Below, in pieces: positions 15,001 to 53,540 of a DNA stretch of 64,000 nt; the stretch's first letter is position 1, and the number at the start of each line of letters is the position of its first letter. This stretch comes from Kryptolebias marmoratus (Eukaryota > Chordata > Actinopteri > Cyprinodontiformes > Rivulidae): assembly GCF_001649575.2 (NCBI RefSeq), contig NC_051447.1:2087800-2151799 (forward strand). The letters are read 5' to 3'. The notes below the pieces were generated by a model that made no database searches, was not told the DNA's origin, and saw only the letters and a program-made list of their open reading frames with translations. The position numbers and the translations under genes were made by a program.

Positions 15001-18000
15001 TCATTTATTTATTTATTTTGGGGGGCCATTCATTACTGTTGTGGCCATGTAGACCAGTTGCAGAACCGCATCAAATGTATTTCTCCATTCACACGTTTTT
15101 TTTTTGTTTGTTTGTTTGTTTTTTCCCATCTTGTTGAGGTGCTTGCATCCTCTTCCGAGTGATTCTGTCAGGTGATTTACAACATGTACTTATTCTGTTT
15201 TACAAACATTTAAAACTATATAAACTAAAAGAACAGGTCACTAAACATCTGACATGCATCCAGACACAATAGTAAAGTCCAAAAGGAAATTACGTCACAA
15301 CCACAGGGAGAACGGAGCACGCACAAGTTTTGTGAGACATTCGGTGATCCGATGTAATTATTAGAACGGCCTCTTTCCACAAGACGCAACTTTGACCTGC
15401 AGGAGGGAGAAAAAGGGCAACAAAATAAATATTAAGCAACATATATCCTATCTTTTTTCACAGAAGATGTAAAGCAAATTGTACAAATTGTGTGGTTAGC
15501 TACTGTCTGAAAGCCATAAATGTATTGTTTTGACAAAATAAATGGTATAAAGGTAAAAAGTATTGTTTCATCAAATGATTTATTGGTGTGGACAATCTGT
15601 CTTTCCAAAATTAGGGAGGTTCAGACCCCCTAACCCCTCAGGGTTTTATGTGAGCGCTGAATGACTGCAAAAAATTGTTAAAAAAGCTGAAACTGGGTTG
15701 TAAGTTAAAACGGGCAGAACAAAACTAAAATAAAGCATATAATACATGATAAAAGCAAATCAATATCTAAAATTAGGAAAACCTTATCTTAAAAGCTAAA
15801 ATTAGCAAAACAGCAGTTAAAAAGCTAAAAGAAGACAAACATAGAGCTAGTATGCTGAAGCAGATTTCAAAGAGAACAATGTTTTTGAAGGAATTGAAGA
15901 GATCTCAGTGTAATTTTATGGGGAATTTATTGTAAATAAAGGTGTTCTTTTTTTTAAAGTTACAAAACCCAGAAGTCATAGCTCCCGTCTCCTGAGTGAA
16001 CTGAACGGTTAAAACAGCACAAAGTAAAGTATGCAGAAGTATTTAGATTGTCCAAACTGTACTGAAGTCGAACTGGATCTCAGTGTGAATGTTGAATCAG
16101 TACTCATACAGTGAGGTTGTTCTGATAGAAGGTGTTGTTTGTTCCTCCTTCAGTGAAGGCTGGGAGCAGAACGGTCTGTATGAGTTCTTCAGGGCCAAGA
16201 TGAGAGCGAGAAGGAAAAAGGAGCAAGAGAAACGGAACAGGTGAGCCTCTTCATTTGGATTGGTTTTTTGTTCTAGCTTTGTCTCAAACACATCAGTACC
16301 AAAATCTGAGGTCTACTAACCCAGATCCAGGCTCAGAAACAGAGTTGGCAGAACCTTTTCAGTGGTGACCTTTAATCTATGGAACAAATTAAATCACTAC
16401 TTAAATAAGGCCGTTTTAAAATGTTCTGCAGAAATAAACTTTACACGTCAAACCTTATAACAGTTATGGTTTATGAAATTGCTGTGTTCATGCAGCTCTC
16501 GGTCTGCCTTTTCTGCCTTTGAGTTTTTATTCAGGAAGCCTTTCTAATCTTTATTTAGTCTGAGACATCCATGCTTGTTTTCTTCCTCCTTTAAGTGGCC
16601 GTGGAGGCAGTTGCTCCAGGAGCCGCTCTCGCAGCCGAGGCAGGTCTTCGTCACGCTCCAGTTCTCACTCTTCAAAGTCCTCCAGGTCAAGGTCCCGATC
16701 GTCTCGCTCCCGTTCCCGTAGTCGCTCCCGCTCCGACTCGAGGTCCAGGTCTGCAAACACTCACATAAATCGTACACTGTCATGTGTTTTCTCTGAAATC
16801 ACCAATCCATCCATTTTCTTTACCCACTTTTACTTTTGGATCTTGGGGGACCTGGTACCTATCCTGTCACTGCCACTATCCGAGAGGCGGGGTACACCTT
16901 GGACAGGTCTGCAGTCCATCACAAGGACATATAAAGACATACGAGACCGACAACCACACCTGGGAACAATTTGGAGTAACCAGTAAACATGCTTAGTATG
17001 TGGGAAGAAACCAGAGCACCTGGAAAAAACCCACACTTCCACAAGAAGATGTAAACTCCAGACAGAAAGGCTGGGAGGGGAACATGCGGCCTTCTTGCTG
17101 TGAGGCAACAGCTTTAACCACTGTTTACCGTGCTGCCCTCACTCACTACTTCAGATCATGAGACAGGAATCACATTCAAGCATTATGTAGGTAAATGATG
17201 AAATTTAGGAGTAAGGAGTGAAAACCTGTCTGTCCGATTAGTAGAGTTAAAGGCCTATCAATCCTTGAAGGAACTCATTTTGCCTGCTGCCTTTTGTACC
17301 GGAGTTTTAGACTAAGATCATCAAAAAGGGATGAAGTTGTCCTCATTTTGGTCAAACCTTAAAAATAACATTAGGTGCACTCTTATGCAGCTCAGAGTGT
17401 GTTGTGAATGATTCTCAGCTACTACCACATCAAATTCTTGCTCAGTATCTGTACAATTGTTGTTTTTATTGTTGGATAATGTTGATCAGCTGTGGCAACC
17501 ATCTTGAATTAGTGTGACTCCAGATGTTAATCAGTTGTAGATGTACAACAACTAATTGTCTGAAAGTTCCATTAAAATTAAGTACTTCACAAGATATTTT
17601 GCTAACAGGCAACAGTTATTGCTTAAAGGGAAAGGCCAATCAACAAGTGATGTCCTGTCTAGTAGTTATTAATAGTTAGTGCCTTGTCATCTGTGACATG
17701 AGTCAAAGAAAAGGGCAGAAGTCTTCCTTCAGGCTAGCCAAACAAGGGCCTGATTGTTGTCATTTTTCAGGCTTATAAAACTACTCCGTGCAACAATCGT
17801 AGCATCCAGAGCATTTCTTCCACTGCGTCTCTCTTCCTGAAGTCTCAGGAGAATCCCCATGAGTTTAAAAAACAGCAAGAACACAGGGCCAATGTTGACC
17901 ATAGTGCTTTCGTTGCTTACACAACTTGCGCCAAGTTTCGGTAGCGCACACACACATATTTTGTAAAACTTGTATCAGACTGCAAAAGCTCAGCTGTTTA

Positions 18001-19036
18001 AACTTGAGTTTGTCTCTTTTCTAACAATTTAACACTGATTCTGTTTCAGGTCGGCGATGGTGGGGGTCAGAATCAGATTATTTGTATTTTAAATTTAATA
18101 GAAATGATTTGCTTATCTCTAATTGTTCCAGTCCTTTGGCCTTTTGTGGAAATTAGATTTGGTCCTGTGATCTGTCCCCCCCGTGTGAACATTTCCTGCC
18201 CTGTCAGAGTGCCATTCTTTTAAAGGTCTGCTTACATGTGTTAACTGGTTTCATTCACACTCCCTGTAAGCACATCACATACAGCAGCCCATATTCTGTC
18301 AAATTCAGCTTTCCTTCACATTATAAATACATGTTTTTACTCTCTTCAGGTCCCAAAGTCGATCCAGGTCATCTAAAAGTCGTTCGGGCTCCAGATCCCG
18401 ATCTCGCTCCCGTTCGCCCACAAAGCGACGTCGTGGCCCTAAATCTCGGAGTCCCTCCCCTTTGTAAGCTTGAGTTCACCTTTTGATAACAGATTTATGA
18501 TATAAGCTGCTGAGAATGACCAGCTGTCCTCTGTCCTTCAGGTCCACTGCAGGGTTGGGGACTCCCCCCTCCAAAATGTCTGCAGATACCAGGTTAGGAG
18601 AGGAGAACAAGGGTCATCAGCTCCTAATGAAAATGGGTTGGTTCCTTCGTTCCTGTGTTCTGGTTCTGCACTGTATTTACATTTCCTGTCAGGGTTTTTC
18701 CTTATTTTTTTTTATTGGCTGTAGGTTGGAGTGGCACCGGGGGCCTTGGGGCCAAAGAACAAGGCATCCAGGACCCTATCAAAGGAGGAGATATCCGGGA
18801 TAAATGGGACCAGTACAAAGGTGTTGGAGTCTCATTGGATGATCCATATGAGAATTATCGCAGGAATAAGAGCTACAATTTTGTTGCCCGCATGAAGGCA
18901 AGAGAGGAAGGTAAGAATTTTATTTCATGGTTATCACCCTCTATCTCTTTAATTAAATCCCTATTAGATGTAATCATTAACTCTTTCTTTTGATTCAGTG
19001 AATCGAGAACCCCAGGAAGCCCCTCCAACTGACTGA
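964..19036 (+). CDS. cherp: CHERP, calcium homeostasis endoplasmic reticulum protein (5' partial)
   Basis: Known role of the family: a nuclear U2 snRNP-associated splicing factor, first described as an ER calcium-homeostasis protein. Coding exons by splice sites and phase: 964-1137, 3307-3476, 4413-4550, 4637-4788, 5737-5848, 5984-6073, 7584-7776, 8236-8399, 9791-10045, 13321-13519, 13611-13861, 14750-14883, 16154-16240, 16596-16748, 18350-18463, 18542-18636, 18725-18910, 18999-19036 (stop TGA). This gives about 900 residues, close to the roughly 916 of human CHERP. Order of domains: SURP (residues 1-55, DQELRNVIDKLAQFVARNG), an RPR/CID domain (about 115-280, with KNWMFNNAKSP and LHLIYLTNDVLHH), a Pro/Trp-rich middle, an RS domain (exons 16154-18463), and a G-patch (GWSGTGGLGAKEQGIQDP). 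The first visible exon starts inside an Asp codon after a pyrimidine tract and CAG, so exon 1 with the start codon lies off the left edge. The long human glutamine run after the CID is short here. Identification is secure; individual exon edges are inferred. Confidence 0.95.
1630..1800. repeat. AGCTAAAA-rich low-complexity repeat
   Basis: Irregular runs of 'gctaaaa' and 'taaaag' in cherp intron 2. A related stretch occurs at 15720-15850. The remaining intron sequence from 1140 to 2370 shows nothing else recognisable. Confidence 0.5.
2370..2535 (-). repeat. Dispersed repeat family B, copy 1 (reverse)
   Basis: Contains, in reverse, the core shared by family B: 'agatgtac...', the '(g)actccaaa' motif and the 'ggccatcttgaat' motif. 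Other copies are near 8.9, 17.5, 33.2, 37.9 and 50.7 kb. Confidence 0.65.
3017..3066. repeat. (TA)n microsatellite
   Basis: About 24 uninterrupted TA units in the cherp intron upstream of the exon at 3307. Confidence 0.95.
3536..4345 (+). mobile_element. Decayed hAT-like element, copy 1
   Basis: Begins with 'tagagatgcaccaagaaat', resembling the ends of fish hAT elements. The stretch 3840-4330 is clearly related to 50930-51435 (shared 'tgtttacatt.gaacattg', 'ataatccctg.atg', 'gagctgtgc.aagatattc'). No intact coding sequence or right end is seen. Confidence 0.5.
5010..5610 (+). mobile_element. L2/CR1-type LINE, 5'-truncated 3' end
   Basis: Encodes the C-terminal part of a reverse transcriptase ORF: LDYCNALYLGVSQPSLRRL, HITPVLASLRWLPVHFRVHF and FKCLHGLAPSYLSELL, with frameshifts. 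It ends in 'aagtgctttataaataaag', typical for these LINEs. It lies in cherp intron 5 (4789-5736) in the sense direction. Confidence 0.85.
6560..6690. mobile_element. Tc1-like element fragment
   Basis: 'accttgaacaagtctccatac' followed by 'cattttatcacattacaac' and 'acaaacttcaa' resembles the terminal part of a fish Tc1-like transposon. The remainder of the element is missing. Located in the cherp intron 6074-7583. Confidence 0.5.
6985..7065. mobile_element. LINE 3'-tail fragment ('fatgagaagcaaaat' type)
   Basis: 'gcttctcaaatgagaagcaa' followed by 'aatatcttcaa' matches a motif common near fish LINE 3' ends and present again at 53440-53500. Confidence 0.4.
7150..7318. mobile_element. Harbinger-like half element
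   Basis: Ends in 'tttgtacatgaggcccc', the inverted form of the 'ggcctcatgta' end seen at 25008, resembling fish PIF/Harbinger termini. It contains a run of about 17 T. The left half is not recognisable. Confidence 0.45.
8800..9110 (+). repeat. Dispersed repeat family B, copy 2
   Basis: The longest clear copy: 'ctcagctactaccacatcaa' at the left, 'gcggccatcttgaattt' in the middle, 'agatgtacatctaatg', and an end 'ttttgctaacaggcagacag'. Located in the cherp intron 8400-9790. Confidence 0.75.
10168..13077. mobile_element. Composite hAT-like insertion region in cherp intron 10
   Basis: Left end 'ctagggctgggaatcttta' and right end 'agactcccaaccctag' are imperfect inverted repeats of a hAT type. 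At 10283 a second hAT-like end begins ('caggcctgtcacgataac'). A family A copy lies inside at 11150-12030. No 8-base target duplication could be found, so the outer ends may belong to different insertions. Confidence 0.5.
11150..12030 (+). repeat. Dispersed repeat family A, copy 2 (longest)
   Basis: Its right part matches 1-450, its middle part ('gtacacttt..ttt...gaagata.gcagatttgga') matches 13985-14070 and, reversed, 19530-19600. It defines the family. Confidence 0.65.
13985..14300 (+). repeat. Dispersed repeat family A, copy 3
   Basis: Contains 'ctggagtacacttttgaaat' and 'aaatacagctctagggctct', the second being shared in reverse with 19390-19450. Lies in the cherp intron 13862-14749. Confidence 0.6.
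15540..16050. repeat. AGCTAAAA-type dispersed repeat
   Basis: Runs of 'gctaaaat' and 'gctaaaaga' related to 1630-1800, followed by AT-rich sequence. Located in the cherp intron 14884-16153. The part from 14890 to 15540 has nothing recognisable. Confidence 0.4.
16800..17150 (-). repeat. Dispersed repeat family D, copy 1
   Basis: Contains 'ccatccattttctttaccc', 'gaggcggggtacacc' and 'cagtccatcacaa'; the same order recurs at 23345-23700 and, reversed, near 33.7, 58.1 and 61.2 kb. A very common fish repeat. Confidence 0.8.
17330..17625 (+). repeat. Dispersed repeat family B, copy 3
   Basis: Closely follows copy 2 at 8800-9110: 'ctcagctactaccacatcaa', 'caaccatcttgaatta', 'cttcacaagatattttgc'. 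Confidence 0.75.
17780..17955 (-). mobile_element. Old internal fragment of the 31.7/62.2-kb inverted-repeat element
   Basis: Matches the interior of those copies ('ccgtgcaacaatcg.agcatc', 'cttcctgaagtctcagga', 'aaaaaacagcaagaaca') with many differences and without terminal inverted repeats. Its reverse reading FLLFFKLMGILLRLQEERR parallels FLLFFELLGIFLRLQEERR of the full copies. Confidence 0.8.
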
Positions 19037-19149
19037 AGTCACAACATCATCAGTTCGTATACTGTTTCCCGTTTCATCTGAATTTCCAGGTTTTACATCC
19101 AGATTTGTCACCGCTCCCAAATTCTTCCCGTTTCTTTTCACTAACCAGT

Positions 19150-19650
19150 CTGTCTGTGCCATCCTGAGTGCAGTTTATGGAAGTCAGCATCAGCGTTGAA
19201 CCAGGGTCTCACTGAGCAGCAGCTAAACTGATGAACAGCATTTGTGAGGGAGTCTCCGGAATGTCTCCAAACGTTTGCAGTGTCCTCAATTTCCTCGATT
19301 CGGTCACAGAGGCTCACATTCTTGTCGCTTGAATTTTGAGCATGTTCGAGCAGTTTCTGCAACAAAGTTTCATCGCAGGCATCTTTAACCCATCTCAATT
19401 TTGTCATGGGTCTCAAAAACTGTCCCAAGAGCTCTACAGCTGTATTTTACCACCTGGAGAGGTGCTCCCCTCTAACAGAAAACACGTCCAGGTCCAAAAC
19501 AAAGGCTGACGATTAATAATTATTAAAAACTGGTCCATATCTGCCTGTCTTCATCTCTAAAGTGTACTCCAGTAAATTAAATGAAAAACATGGGGCGGCT
19601 GCCGAGGTGGATACAAAGTGGGTCGAGATGGAAAACAAATTAATGTGCAT
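19150..19650 (-). repeat. Dispersed repeat family A, copy 4 (reverse), in cherp 3' UTR
   Basis: Reverse match to parts of 11150-11500 and 14120-14230. It starts about 110 bases after the cherp stop, so mature cherp mRNA probably carries it. Confidence 0.6.
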
Positions 19651-20287
19651 GGCCACGAGTACAGTTATACAAAACATGCACACAAAAACAAAAAAAAATA
19701 ATCACCTCTTTTCTTATTTTCGAGTTTCCAACAGATGCAGCTCAGTGAGATACTACCTTTAGTTAGCTAAATAACTCACAGAAACTAGTTTAGATAACAG
19801 AATGGATGACAGCTCTGTCGTTTTTCTCTCCTGGCTTCATAATTCACCTTTTTTTTTTTTAAATTTTGTAACAAAAGACTCAACTTTAAATATTGTTCCA
19901 GAGGAAATGAGACACGAATAAGAAGAAGTGTTAGCTCTGTCAGTGTAAGAACTTAAAGTTAGGTATTATTATTCTTTAACGTTTTCTTTTGTCATTCATT
20001 CATCCAAATCAGAAAAATGTCATTTATCACTCGTTATTTTTCCAAAGTGGTTGAATTTCCAGCAGACAGTCTTCAGTGTTTCTCATGTACAAACAGACGT
20101 TGACTCAGAGTGACGCTCCAGTCGGGCTTTTCTTTTCAAATATGGCCATTTTTATTTGTTCATTAAGTGTGATTTTTCTGTCGTGTGATTACTGTTTTTG
20201 TTATTTGATTGTTTGGTTTGTAGTCAAACAAAAGTAGTAAACAGGATGTGTGTATATTTTTCTCCACCTCCACATTGTAGAGAATGA

Positions 20288-20293
20288 AATAAA
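20288..20293 (+). other. Candidate cherp polyadenylation signal
   Basis: AATAAA lies about 1.25 kb after the cherp stop, in a stretch free of recognisable transposon. It would give a 3' UTR that includes a reversed copy of family A. Transcript evidence is lacking, so this is a candidate only. Confidence 0.4.
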
Positions 20294-20439
20294 CACATTT
20301 CTAACTCAGAAACAGGCTTTTCTTTAGTTTGATTTTCTCCGTTACGCTGCCATCAGTCATTGGTGCCAACTCATTGATGAGTGTTGTTAAGGAACACATA
20401 AATAGCTTAAACAATAATATTGATATTATCTCAGATGTT

Positions 20440-20930
20440 AGCTCAGTTTATGCCTATCACTCTTCCTAAACTAGTTCAAGACCTTTAATTTTACATGACA
20501 GAGCTTGATGAACAACTTTACTTTAGGTTTAAGCGGGTTTATTTACATACAAACCTGTCTACATTCTGTTATTAATCTATGTATTTCTAAATCATGCACT
20601 AAATTTGGCCATTCATCATTTCAGTTTTCTGCTGCCAACGACTGGAATCATCTACACTGACTCAAAAGCTCACTTTTTTATCCAATTTTCATCTTTTAAA
20701 AGTACTGTGTGAGCATCCTCTCACGATCCCTGCACTTGTTTTTGATTATCTTATTTTTACTTGTGCATCTGTTTTAGCTCTTTATTCGTGCCTTGGGCCT
20801 GTACGATTTCATGTTTGACCCTTTTTGTCTTTTGCTGCCTGTTGGCCAGGTCGTTATTTTAAATGAGAATTTGTGTTTAACTGACGAATCTGGTTAAATA
20901 AAGGTCAAATCAAAAGGTTCACTTTAAACC
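20440..20930 (+). mobile_element. LINE 3'-end fragment
   Basis: Decayed reading SAANDWNHLH followed by a 3' tail with 'gttggccaggtcgttatttt', 'aaatgagaatttgtg' and 'ctggttaaataaaggt', characteristic of a fish LINE 3' end. It lies between cherp and kctd1. Confidence 0.65.
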
Positions 20931-21512
20931 AGACATGTGACACATTTTATATATTTACAGTTCTCAACAGACTGGAAAACATGAACATTTGGAACAAGAC
21001 TTCATTTTGTTCACCTCATCACCTGGTGGTTGAATGTTGTGTGTAAACGCCTGGCCCGGTTCTTTACAGCATCAAAATTAGTTACTTCCTTTGTTTGTTG
21101 TTGTTTTTTTGTTTTTTTTTATACCAATTTTAGCTCAGTTTGGTTTGTTGCCTGAAGTGTAATTACAGTACAGAATCTTTTTATAGATAGCATTATTAAT
21201 GTTTTCATAATATTTAAAGGGATCTCTGACTGGTAGGAAATATGGACTGATCATTTTAGAAGCTTATAATTTATATTGAGACGTCACAATAAATCAATGT
21301 GGCTGAGGAGTATTTTTGTTTGATTTAGAGGAATTATTTATTGGAAACGTGCTGTATTTATTTATAGATTTATGTTCTTGTGAAGTAGCTATAGATCAGT
21401 GACAATTATTTAATGACCAGAGAAAAGTCTGAATCCTCCTCAAACTACTATTACTATTTTAACTATTTCTTGTAAAGAGTGAACTTGCACACTGCTGATA
21501 GTCAGCGAGGGC

Positions 21513-21836
21513 TCTGGTGGTTGCAGCAGAAGTGACTTTTTGTACAAGTCTGAGCTGCAGCGAACCAGCAATCAGTCACGTTCACGTTTGTTCAACTCAA
21601 TTCTGAAACACAAGAGATGCTCTCTTCCATCTGAGAATCTGAACCAGCTGCAAAATATTCTGAACGGACATCTGTGGACAGGTGCCAGCCACAGGCCTGA
21701 TCTCCTCCGCAGCAGTGACTTGTGTGAGGTTCTGCACACTATGGCAGTTCCACACAGGATGTGGAGCAACTATCCTCCAACTTGGACCCAGGTCACTGAC
21801 TGCATTAAACAATGGAAACGTTCTCCCACTAGTTAG
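21513..21836 (+). CDS. Uncharacterised open frame, possible exon or pseudogene remnant
   Basis: About 107 codons stay open and end at TAG. The reading has a mixed, protein-like composition (for example SENLNQLQNILNGHLW, PDLLRSSDLCEVLHTM, YPPTWTQVTDCIKQW). There is no ATG, only a TTG at 21540; a tract with 'ttgcag' at 21521-21526 could act as an acceptor. It sits between the tails of cherp and kctd1 on the strand opposite to kctd1. I do not recognise the product. It may be a terminal exon, a decayed transposon ORF or chance. Confidence 0.2.
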   Translation, partial: SGGCSRSDFLYKSELQRTSNQSRSRLFNSILKHKRCSLPSENLNQLQNILNGHLWTGASHRPDLLRSSDLCEVLHTMAVPHRMWSNYPPTWTQVTDCIKQWKRSPTS

Positions 21837-22252
21837 ACCAGTCCTTTTATTTGCTGTGTGGGTATAGTTTGTCCATAATAACATGATTTTATAACTCTTG
21901 TGGACTCATTAGTATCACAGTACTTCTTTTATTTAATTTTTCTGGTTTTAGTTAGCTTGCCTTTTTCTCACACCCTTCTTTAAACAGAATGATTTTAATT
22001 CATAATTTGGTATCTGAATATTATTCTCATGATTCATCCACCTAGTAAGTTTTTTGCCACACAGCTTAACTGGAATCATTCATCCAGAAATGTTTCTGTG
22101 ATCTGTTTATGTGTAAATATGTAAGGGAATCTCTTACATTTAAAGTAAGGTTGTCTGTCAGCTCTGACTGTGATTACAGGCTCTTCAACTAGCTTGAGAA
22201 CTCAAAGAGTGTCGGGCATAAACAGATCTAAGGCTAACTTTCAATATACTGT

Positions 22253-29382
<7,130 letters not shown>

Positions 29383-30199
29383 ATTTCTGTCCGTGAAGCG
29401 CTCCCCAGTAAGTGCGCATGCGCTATATTGGACCGCAGCGCTAAAAGCATTTTGTGTTTTAAGTGACCTTCAGGTTTGGATGCGCGCTTCCTAATGAAGG
29501 GCTGCAGTACTGGACTGAACCTGAACCCACCAAGACCTCAACATAGCAGGATGGTGGCCCAAGAGGACCTGAACCCAGGAGGATCACAGTTCTGCTGGTG
29601 TAAAGGTCATGTAACAACAGATCTGATTGATTTAAATCAATTTGAACTGATTCCTAAGGGGCACTCTAAAAGACAACTGTTTTTGAGGTTTAATTACTAC
29701 AAATGTTTGCTGATAACCTGATGTATTTGTGTGTGTGTATAGAGTTCAGTTTCAGAGCAGCGTGCCTGGGGATCCCTGCCCGGTCTAGAGATGGGGTTTT
29801 GCTCTCCTACTGGAAATTTTCTCATGGGGAACCCCCCCCCCATGGTGGAATCTGTTTTTTTTTTCTTTTGCTGAAAGTTAGATTTGAATCATTCTAGAGC
29901 CTGATAAAGACCAGATCATATTTATTAGAGACTGTCCTGATTCATAACACGTTGGACTGAAAAGAGGGTGGACTTTATTTTCCCCATGTTTGTAACTTTC
30001 CACCTTTGGCTATGGATTAAGATGAACTTTTTGATCCATTTCTCAGCGACAAAGAGCTACAGCACAGATGAGCTGTGTCTGTAGAGAAACTGTGATTTCC
30101 AGCAGACAATCCTTTTTTGCAACAATGTGGATGTAAAAAAGAAAGAAAAAAAATCTAGGCACTAAACCTACACCTGTAGGTGTTAGAATTAAAAGCAAC
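29383..30199. other. kctd1-lrrc40 spacer
   Basis: Apart from the NRF1-like site near kctd1, no gene or recognised transposon is visible; there is a C run at 29832 and several T runs. Confidence 0.5.
29413..29424. promoter_or_regulatory. NRF1-like palindrome upstream of kctd1
   Basis: TGCGCATGCGCT fits the NRF1 consensus (YGCGCAYGCGCR) and lies about 31 bases before the kctd1 long-form ATG, with an ATTGG (CCAAT box in reverse) just beyond it. NRF1 sites are typical of TATA-less CpG promoters. The position suggests a core promoter element or 5' UTR site; the transcription start is not known. Confidence 0.45.
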
Positions 30200-30205
30200 T
30201 TTATT
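30200..30205 (-). other. Candidate lrrc40 polyadenylation signal
   Basis: AATAAA on the minus strand about 220 bases after the lrrc40 stop codon. If used, lrrc40 transcription ends about 800 bases before the kctd1 start codon on the same strand. Confidence 0.4.
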
Positions 30206-30424
30206 AGGAGAAATGTATGTTTCTTTTTTTTTCCCTCAGTCAGACATGTTGAAAAATATTAACCAAACAATTTTATCGTCTACAGTCCAGATGTCAACAG
30301 TGTTAAATTCTTTTTCAAAGGCAGGAATGTCATTCTTGTAAACCTTTAACTGGAATCACCGATTAAAGACGAGGCGGCAGTAAAACGTCCACAAACAGGT
30401 GGAGCTCTCAGGTGAGGTCAGGGG

Positions 30425-51970
<21,546 letters not shown>

Positions 51971-52249
51971 TGTCCTTTTTATAAGTAGTGAAGTCAAGTG
52001 TTGGGCCACTGAGCTACCAGTTTTGACATCCACACCCTTTACTGCGAAGACGAGAGGGAAAGTTCTTTTCCGGTCAGGACCCTTCAGAATAAAAGCCAAC
52101 ACATACAGATGCTTAGTGTATGTGAAATAATTTCGCCCCTTCTTAAAGAAAACAGCGCCGTTTGTTAAAAATAAATAAATAAAAAATAAGAACATTTAAT
52201 AATGATATTTTCCTGGAGAGTTGTGGGGTGATCATGTCCTTTAAGTTGT

Positions 52250-53430
52250 CCTACTTCGGTACATCCATGTATAACAATAACGTTTTATTTTGACAATACC
52301 ACAATGCGACGTTTTAATACAAAACAAGAAGTTACAATTAAATACTTTTCTGGCTTTTGTCGAGGCAAAATCTGAAACAACAGTTTAATGCTGGTTCTAG
52401 ATAGCCAGAAAGCTGGTTTTAAGGGGAGCTTCTGAAAAAACAAAACAAAAAAAAAAACATTACCAGTACTGGCACTTTCTTTATTTGGGAGTAGCTCTTT
52501 GTTTAAAAACAAAGAAAACACATAGATTTCTTATATTTGTTAACGATGTATTGTCTTACATGAATAAACAATAACATGTTATAAGAGTGTAAACTTTTCA
52601 TTCAAACATTTTTCTTTAGCTTTTCTGAAATGTATGAGCATTTCTTCTGATCTGGTTTTGTTTGTTGGTGAATGAACTAAAGATAGGCATGTTTGTATTC
52701 AAATCTGCCTTGGGCTACACTAATAGCTTTTTTGGGCTTGTAAAATCAGAGTACTCCCTCTTTTATGCCTTCTGACCTACAGTCATCTTTCCAGTAACTG
52801 ATTTGTGTTAAAACGTCCTTTTGACAGTCTTTGGTATTGTTTTCTGTAAGTTGTTTGCATTCTAAGGGTTCAGTCTTGAACATCTAATCAGCAGATATAG
52901 TTTTTTTACACTTATTTTAAGACTCAAAATTTGTGATTTATGCAGAAATTAAATCTGTTCATTTGTGAAATCTTTTGAAATGTGAAAAATTAATGTTGAC
53001 TGTTTTTTATTTGTATTTATCTTAAGAGAAATTAGTCAAATGGCTTAACAAATGTTACTTTATCTTACCAGGGACAGGTCAATGATCCAGAACTTTTGAA
53101 TAGGATTAGACAAGCCATCTGTACAGACCTAAAATCCTAACCCTGCCAGAATCTTAATGTCTATGTTTTGATGTCTTGTTTTTATAAAAAAAAAAAAAAA
53201 AAAAAAATTGACAGAGAGACCTTGGCTTCACTTGGTTATTTCTCAATGAAGTTTGTTTTTGTGTCCGTCTGTGTGCTGGTCTTCCTTCTCCTCTTATGGA
53301 AACAGGTGACTGATTACAAACTAAAGACAGGTGCAGATAAGTGTGGCAGGCTGCCAAGTACTGAGCTGAGGACAGGTGAATACTGACAGGGAGCAAAACT
53401 ATACAAGTTTGTAGCTTTTTCCTTACTTAC
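52250..53430. other. Spacer upstream of lrrc40, nothing recognised
   Basis: AT-rich sequence with a run of about 21 A at 53188. No exon, promoter element or transposon could be identified. Confidence 0.5.
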
Positions 53431-53439
53431 TATTTCTGA

Positions 53440-53540
53440 ACTGAGAAAGCTCCTCAGATGAGAAGCGAAATGTTTTCAGCTACAGAATAGAAGTCCAGTT
53501 GTTTTTGTATTTAAACCTTTTTTTAATTTTTCTTACTCGC
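53440..53540. mobile_element. LINE 3'-tail fragment
   Basis: 'ctcctcagatgagaagcgaa' and 'tagaagtccagttgtttttg', a motif common at fish LINE 3' ends and related to 6985-7065. Confidence 0.45.
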
